Positions 7,007 to 10,141 of a stretch of 10,141 nt of DNA are shown one piece after another. Numbering within the stretch: the stretch's first letter is position 1; each line of letters begins with the position of its first letter. Source of the DNA: an uncultured Eubacterium sp. (GTDB taxonomy: Bacteria > Bacillota > Clostridia > Lachnospirales > Lachnospiraceae); the NCBI GenBank assembly GCA_910579075.1, contig CAJTSV010000025.1, positions 29,568 through 39,708 on the forward strand. The letters are read 5' to 3'. Under the pieces are notes generated by a model. It was not told the origin of the DNA and did not search any database. It worked only from the letters and a program-made list of their open reading frames with translations. Position numbers and translations under genes: made by a program.

Positions 7007-7981
7007 CTATTTTGGGACAACACAGCCGGATTCATCATCCTTTTGCATTGTACCGTTTACAAATTCCCGGACATGCTCCAGCACCTCTGCCTTTGTTTCC
7101 AGATACCCGCCTCTGCCGCCAAAAAGCCCGGCGTAACGGGTGCGGCAGTCATAGCAGGCCAGTGTCCCGGTTTCATTGACAAACGTCTCCCCGGATAAAT
7201 ATTCATAAATTTCCGATGCGCGGACTGGCTCTGTCACGGGCAGAAACAGTGCAAGCCCTTCCCGCAGTGCTGTCTGGATATCGCCCCACAGCCTGGATAA
7301 GCCGTAAAACTGAAATGTGCTCCTGCTGTCCGTAAAATGCAGCGCGCTAAAGCCTGCCTTCCTGAATTTTTGTTCCAGCGCCTTTTTCTGCCTGAAAATG
7401 CTTTCTTTTCCGGTTCCTGTAAAAGGCAGCAGCCGGTAAAACCCGTTTTCCTGCCGTTCATAGCAGGCCTTCAGCCCGGGGCTGGCTGCTTCCAGCTGCT
7501 CCATTTTATCCTCATGCAGCATAGAGGGAATCCGGTTCATATAATCATAAATAAAGTTTTTGCGGATATTTTTTCCATAAAGGGCCGGGAGCCGGATAAT
7601 CAGGGCATCCGGATAATGCTCCCTCACCCACTGCTCCAGCTGGTATCTGTGAAGGCCGTAAGGCTTAAGCTTTGCAGCGTCAATCTGCGATGTTTCATCG
7701 AAGTGCTGCGCCGTCCCGTATACATCGATGGTCGAAATCAGCACCAGCTTTTCCGGCTGAATCTGTGCAATATTTTCTTCTGCCTGCAGGATGTGGGCCA
7801 GGTCTTTCTGCGGCTCATGGGCAGCCAGATATTTTTCCGCGCGCACTCCAGCATAAACAAGCAGCTGCGGTCTTTTGCCATACGCTTCCTGAATATTTTT
7901 CGAGCTGCATAACAAATCAAACGATGCAGCCGCATGAATATTGCTGCCCACAAAGCCTGTATATCCTGCCAGTATGTTCAT
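7007..7981 (-). CDS. NAD-dependent epimerase/dehydratase (extended SDR-like) of a sugar pathway
   Basis: A 324-residue protein with an N-terminal Rossmann motif GYTGFVGSN (6-14), a STIDVYG strand (83-89) and Y108-G-L-H-R112 at the place of the SDR catalytic YxxxK, followed by the RLPALYGKN strand (130-138) typical of nucleotide-sugar epimerases. The Lys-to-Arg change at 112 is unusual. The length fits the family. It has GGGGAGG 5 nt before ATG, overlaps the preceding glycosyltransferase stop by four bases (ATGA) and is followed 17 nt later by the small membrane protein. The likely role is to modify a nucleotide-linked sugar for the glycan; substrate and reaction are not known. The C-terminal half (about 160-240) departs from common epimerases and could define a separate subfamily. 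Confidence 0.82.
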   Translation of the reverse strand: MNILAGYTGFVGSNIHAAASFDLLCSSKNIQEAYGKRPQLLVYAGVRAEKYLAAHEPQKDLAHILQAEENIAQIQPEKLVLISTIDVYGTAQHFDETSQIDAAKLKPYGLHRYQLEQWVREHYPDALIIRLPALYGKNIRKNFIYDYMNRIPSMLHEDKMEQLEAASPGLKACYERQENGFYRLLPFTGTGKESIFRQKKALEQKFRKAGFSALHFTDSRSTFQFYGLSRLWGDIQTALREGLALFLPVTEPVRASEIYEYLSGETFVNETGTLACYDCRTRYAGLFGGRGGYLETKAEVLEHVREFVNGTMQKDDESGCVVPK

Positions 7982-8463
7982 GATTCCCTCCCCTGTCCGG
8001 TTAATTTTTCAATGCTTTCAAACCCGTACCGGTTTTTCTTAAAGGCCATGCCGGACAAAAGCTGCAGGTATTTGATAATCACCGTCAGCACCCCGAACAG
8101 GCCGAAAAACGCAGCCGAAAGGAAAAGTATTGTCGTCGTCCAGCCTTCCACCGGTTTCATAACCAGATAGGTCACAAGGGAATAGGCCGCCATTCCGATA
8201 GATAAAAACATCATAACCGCTGTCATTGCCATGGAAAACCGGTACCCAAGCTCTGTAAACAGAATCAGGGAATCTGCCGCCAGGCGGAACCGGCAGCGTG
8301 CTTCCTGCGGGCTGTAATCCCTTTTGTGCGTGCCGCAGACCGGGTACCTGACATGGACTGTTTTCAGTCCGCAGGCTGCATAGACCGCTTTGCGGTATAA
8401 AAACGCCCCTTCCATGGAACAGGCCCGGTTAATGGCCCTGCGGCTCAGAATACGGAAGCTTTC
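7978..8463 (-). CDS. C-terminal fragment of the split glycosyltransferase (membrane anchor)
   Basis: 161 residues continuing the family from ESFRILSRRAINR. It contains a conserved-looking MEGAFLYRKAVYAACG segment, an HKRDYSP motif and two hydrophobic helices (about MTAVMMFLSIG and TTTILFLSAAFFG). No RBS-supported start was found at its head; the open frame reaches 8538 only by running antiparallel in meaning to the first fragment's coding frame. It would be made only by frameshifting, or by weak internal initiation such as the ATG at 8415. Confidence 0.65.
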   Translation of the reverse strand, partial: ESFRILSRRAINRACSMEGAFLYRKAVYAACGLKTVHVRYPVCGTHKRDYSPQEARCRFRLAADSLILFTELGYRFSMAMTAVMMFLSIGMAAYSLVTYLVMKPVEGWTTTILFLSAAFFGLFGVLTVIIKYLQLLSGMAFKKNRYGFESIEKLTGQGRES

Positions 8464-8942
8464 GCCAGCCTGTCCTGCATATCCGCAAAGCAGCCAAACA
8501 CACGGTAGAACAGCCTTGACGAAAACCGTTCCCTGCAATCTGCCGATGCGCTTACAATGTCTGCCCCCTGCAGGGAGCGGTGATAGACATCCAGAATCAC
8601 GCTGCGGTCAAAATCCAGCTGCGCATTGTCAAACTGAAATACAAAATCCCCGATTGCAAGGTCTGTTCCGGCATTCATCGCTGCTTCCTTCCCATGAAAG
8701 CAGCCCATGTTTACGACCGAAACGCTGACGGCTTCTCCGTCTCCTGTGCCTGCGCTGCGGATTCTTTCCAGGCTGCGGTCGCTGGAAGCATCATTGATGC
8801 AGATGATTTCCGAATGCTCAAAGCTGTTTTGCAGCACGTCCATAACCGCTCTGAGAAAAGCTTCGATATACGCTTCTGCATTATGTACATAGATAACCGC
8901 GGAAACAAAATTTTTTTCTTTCCATTTTAAATATTCCATCAT
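8445..8942 (-). CDS. N-terminal fragment of the split glycosyltransferase (GT-A catalytic domain)
   Basis: 165 residues, the last five out of frame with the family. Motifs are VSAVIYVHNAE (13-23), IICINDASSDRS (46-57), GKEAAMNAG (84-92) and GDFVFQFDNAQLDF (98-111), giving donor binding and the acidic DxD-equivalent region. ATG 8942 overlaps the oxidoreductase stop as ATGA, and a second Met follows directly. On its own it lacks the C-terminal membrane anchor. Confidence 0.75.
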   Translation of the reverse strand: MMEYLKWKEKNFVSAVIYVHNAEAYIEAFLRAVMDVLQNSFEHSEIICINDASSDRSLERIRSAGTGDGEAVSVSVVNMGCFHGKEAAMNAGTDLAIGDFVFQFDNAQLDFDRSVILDVYHRSLQGADIVSASADCRERFSSRLFYRVFGCFADMQDRLAKASVF

Positions 8943-10060
8943 TCCAAAACCTCGTCTAAGTCGTATACTGTATTGATTTTTCCGGAAAGCACACTGACAA
9001 ATACCGGCTTTTGTGAGCTTGTGCGGATAACGGTCGGCCTGGAGTCATCCAGCTCGGAACTTACCAGAATCGGCTTCATGGAAAACAGCGTCTGATTCAG
9101 GGAAAAGCTGTATTCATCCCGGATATATTTGCGTGCCAGCCGGGACATATAAGAATAGGAAGTCGCAGGCTTTGCCGGACAGTCATTGCAATTGCCAAGC
9201 CGCAGCTTGGAACAGTAATTCCCGCTGCGTGCCTGGCAGTCAAATTCCGGCAGCTCCCCATAACTGGTCATATGAGGCGTAAACGAAACCGCCGTCAGGG
9301 AATGCAGGCCTGTTTTTCCAAATGGCATAATCGAAAAAAACGGGCCGTCCATTACCGTAAATCCAATGCCGCGCAGATTTTCATTTACGTCGCACAAAAT
9401 AATTTCGCACAGTTCATACTTGATTTCAAATTTCTCATACCCGGCCATATGCAGAACCTGGTTTGTCCCGGCATAGGCTGCGTTCAGGACAAAACCGGAA
9501 CGGTATTCTTTCCCGTCCGCCGTAAAGACCGCATACATATCCTGCAGCTGTTCCATGCGCCGGATATCCGTCCCGCATTGCAGCGATACGTTCTTTGGAT
9601 ATGCACGCAGCTGTTCCAGAAAATAATCCTTTAACAGCATTGCATCATAGGTATATTCCCTGGCCAGGAACGCGCCGTCACACATGCCCCCGCGAAAATA
9701 CAAATCCGGGACAAGCTCCCTGCAGGGAATGCCCGCCGCCCTGCAAAATTCCGCAAACTGTTTTCCGCTTGTCCACGAATACTGGCTGGATGTCGCATAA
9801 ATCTGGTCAAATTCCCGGTTGATGCAGAATGCATAATCCCTGCAGAAGCGTTCAAAATACCCGGCTGATTTCATGGCAGTTGACAGGGAGCGCGGATAAT
9901 GATACCCCTGGTGAACCCGGGCCTGGTTAATATAGACAGACCTTGAAAACGGCTGCGGGTCGCGCTCGAGCACAAGCACGGACTGCCCCTTCCTGGCGCT
10001 GTGCAGCGCCGCATACAGCCCGTAAATACCGGCCCCGATAATTATTTTTTCATAATACAC
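8939..10060 (-). CDS. FAD-dependent oxidoreductase (DAO-like) with a four-cysteine cluster
   Basis: 373 residues from GTG 10060. The N-terminus YEKIIIGAGIYGLYAALHS carries the GxGxxG dinucleotide motif for FAD, followed by the VLVLERD strand ending in the acidic residue that binds ribose. RVHQGYHYPRS (49-58) is the kind of segment that follows FAD binding in D-amino-acid-oxidase-type enzymes. A C-terminal SGKINTVYD segment (359-367) could complete the FAD site. Unusually, Cys275, Cys283, Cys291 and Cys294 are spaced C-x7-C-x7-C-x2-C. It is the first gene of the operon in view and overlaps the GtrB-like gene by four bases. The expected role is oxidation of a sugar or amino-sugar precursor, but the substrate is unknown. 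An upstream ATG at 10093 is open but has no RBS. Confidence 0.8.
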   Translation of the reverse strand: MYYEKIIIGAGIYGLYAALHSARKGQSVLVLERDPQPFSRSVYINQARVHQGYHYPRSLSTAMKSAGYFERFCRDYAFCINREFDQIYATSSQYSWTSGKQFAEFCRAAGIPCRELVPDLYFRGGMCDGAFLAREYTYDAMLLKDYFLEQLRAYPKNVSLQCGTDIRRMEQLQDMYAVFTADGKEYRSGFVLNAAYAGTNQVLHMAGYEKFEIKYELCEIILCDVNENLRGIGFTVMDGPFFSIMPFGKTGLHSLTAVSFTPHMTSYGELPEFDCQARSGNYCSKLRLGNCNDCPAKPATSYSYMSRLARKYIRDEYSFSLNQTLFSMKPILVSSELDDSRPTVIRTSSQKPVFVSVLSGKINTVYDLDEVLE

Positions 10061-10065
10061 GTATT

Positions 10066-10073
10066 CTCCTCCC
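10066..10073 (-). promoter_or_regulatory. RBS fixing a GTG start of the oxidoreductase
   Basis: On the minus strand GGGAGGAG lies 5 nt before GTG (10060-10058), just ahead of the YEKIIIGAG strand that normally begins such proteins. The alternative ATG at 10093 lies within an inverted repeat and has no Shine-Dalgarno. Confidence 0.8.
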
Positions 10074-10080
10074 AGCAGCA

Positions 10081-10125
10081 GCCTTTTTTGCATAACATTT
10101 CTGTAACAATTGTTATGCAGAAGGC
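10081..10125. promoter_or_regulatory. Inverted repeat in the leader of the glycan operon
   Basis: GCATAACA (10090-10097) and TGTTATGC (10111-10118) are perfect inverted copies, extended by GCCTT (10081) and AAGGC (10121) with a 2-nt length difference. A separate 12-bp palindrome TAACAATTGTTA (10104-10115) overlaps the right arm. The structure lies 21-65 nt upstream of the GTG start. It may be an operator or an mRNA leader hairpin; the window ends too soon to see a promoter. Confidence 0.45.
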
Positions 10126-10141
10126 TTCTCGTAAAAACCCC

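Larger units (their letters stand above)
7978..8942 (-). pseudogene. GtrB-like family 2 glycosyltransferase split by a one-base frameshift
   Basis: Two overlapping frames make one glycosyltransferase of about 321 residues: residues 1-160 from the first frame, then 161 more from the -1 frame after position 8463. At the join the first frame reads DRLA then K-A-S-V-F-stop, whereas the second reads E-S-F-R-I-L-S-R-R, which continues the expected protein. Restoring one base within CTGGCGAAAGC would mend it. Such enzymes load a sugar onto undecaprenyl phosphate using a GT-A domain followed by two C-terminal membrane helices. No canonical slippery heptamer or strong downstream hairpin was noticed, so programmed frameshifting is unlikely. 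Both outer ends keep 4-nt ATGA overlaps with their neighbours, indicating the gene was recently intact or that the lesion is a sequencing error. Confidence 0.8.

Noticed and set aside
8455..8475. Programmed ribosomal frameshifting in the GtrB-like gene
   Set aside because: No X_XXY_YYZ slippery heptamer is present at CTGGCGAAAGC and no strong downstream structure was noticed; a plain one-base deletion explains it better.
10061..10093. ATG start of the oxidoreductase at 10093
   Set aside because: It has no Shine-Dalgarno and lies within an inverted repeat, while GTG at 10060 has an excellent RBS and begins at the FAD-binding strand.
1..10141. CRISPR array, insertion sequence, tRNA or rRNA
   Set aside because: No regularly spaced repeats, transposase motifs, terminal repeat pairs or RNA-gene signatures were seen on either strand.

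Overview
The window looks like chromosomal DNA from a low-to-mid GC Gram-positive anaerobe, most likely a clostridial (Lachnospiraceae-like) bacterium. Reasons: strong AGGAGG-type ribosome binding sites, TTG and GTG starts placed by good Shine-Dalgarno sequences, a butyrate-type crotonase, and a secreted cell-wall protein with PG_binding_1 and Big-like domains. This is inference from gene content; I cannot name a species.

Layout. Positions 1-112 (minus) hold the first 37 codons of a MutY adenine glycosylase that runs off the left edge. Just upstream of it, 151-2061 (minus) encodes a secreted multidomain cell-wall protein: signal peptide, lysozyme/chitosanase-like domain, two peptidoglycan-binding repeats, a Pro/Thr/Ser repeat linker, a Big-like domain and an Fn3-like end. 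It is divergent from a single-gene crotonase unit at 2240-3034 (plus), which has its own promoter region, a perfect RBS and a strong terminator at 3048-3094. That terminator has A and T tracts on both sides, so it also ends transcription arriving from the right.

From 10060 leftwards to 3118 everything is on the minus strand and tightly packed (ATGA and TAATG overlaps, gaps of 17 and 44 nt). In order: an FAD-dependent oxidoreductase, a GtrB-like family 2 glycosyltransferase, an NAD-dependent sugar epimerase/dehydratase, a small four-helix membrane protein, a dolichol-phosphate-mannose-synthase-like family 2 glycosyltransferase, a large polytopic GT-C-like membrane protein, and a sugar phosphate isomerase/epimerase. 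This reads as one operon for making and attaching a cell-surface glycan: soluble enzymes shape a sugar, GT2 enzymes load it onto a lipid carrier, and multi-pass membrane proteins transfer it outside.

The most notable point is that this operon looks damaged at three separate places. The GtrB-like gene is split by an apparent one-base deletion near 8463. The second GT2 loses its C-terminal part exactly where the GT-C-like protein, missing its N-terminal membrane anchor, begins (about 5897-5916). The 173-residue membrane protein looks like the N-terminus of a much larger protein joined to a short tail. Either the locus is decaying or rearranging, or the assembly is faulty here; reads would decide. 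Other points are a four-cysteine cluster in the oxidoreductase and an Arg in place of the catalytic Lys in the epimerase. I do not see convincing evidence for a wholly new defence or mobile system, and found no CRISPR array, IS element, tRNA or rRNA.
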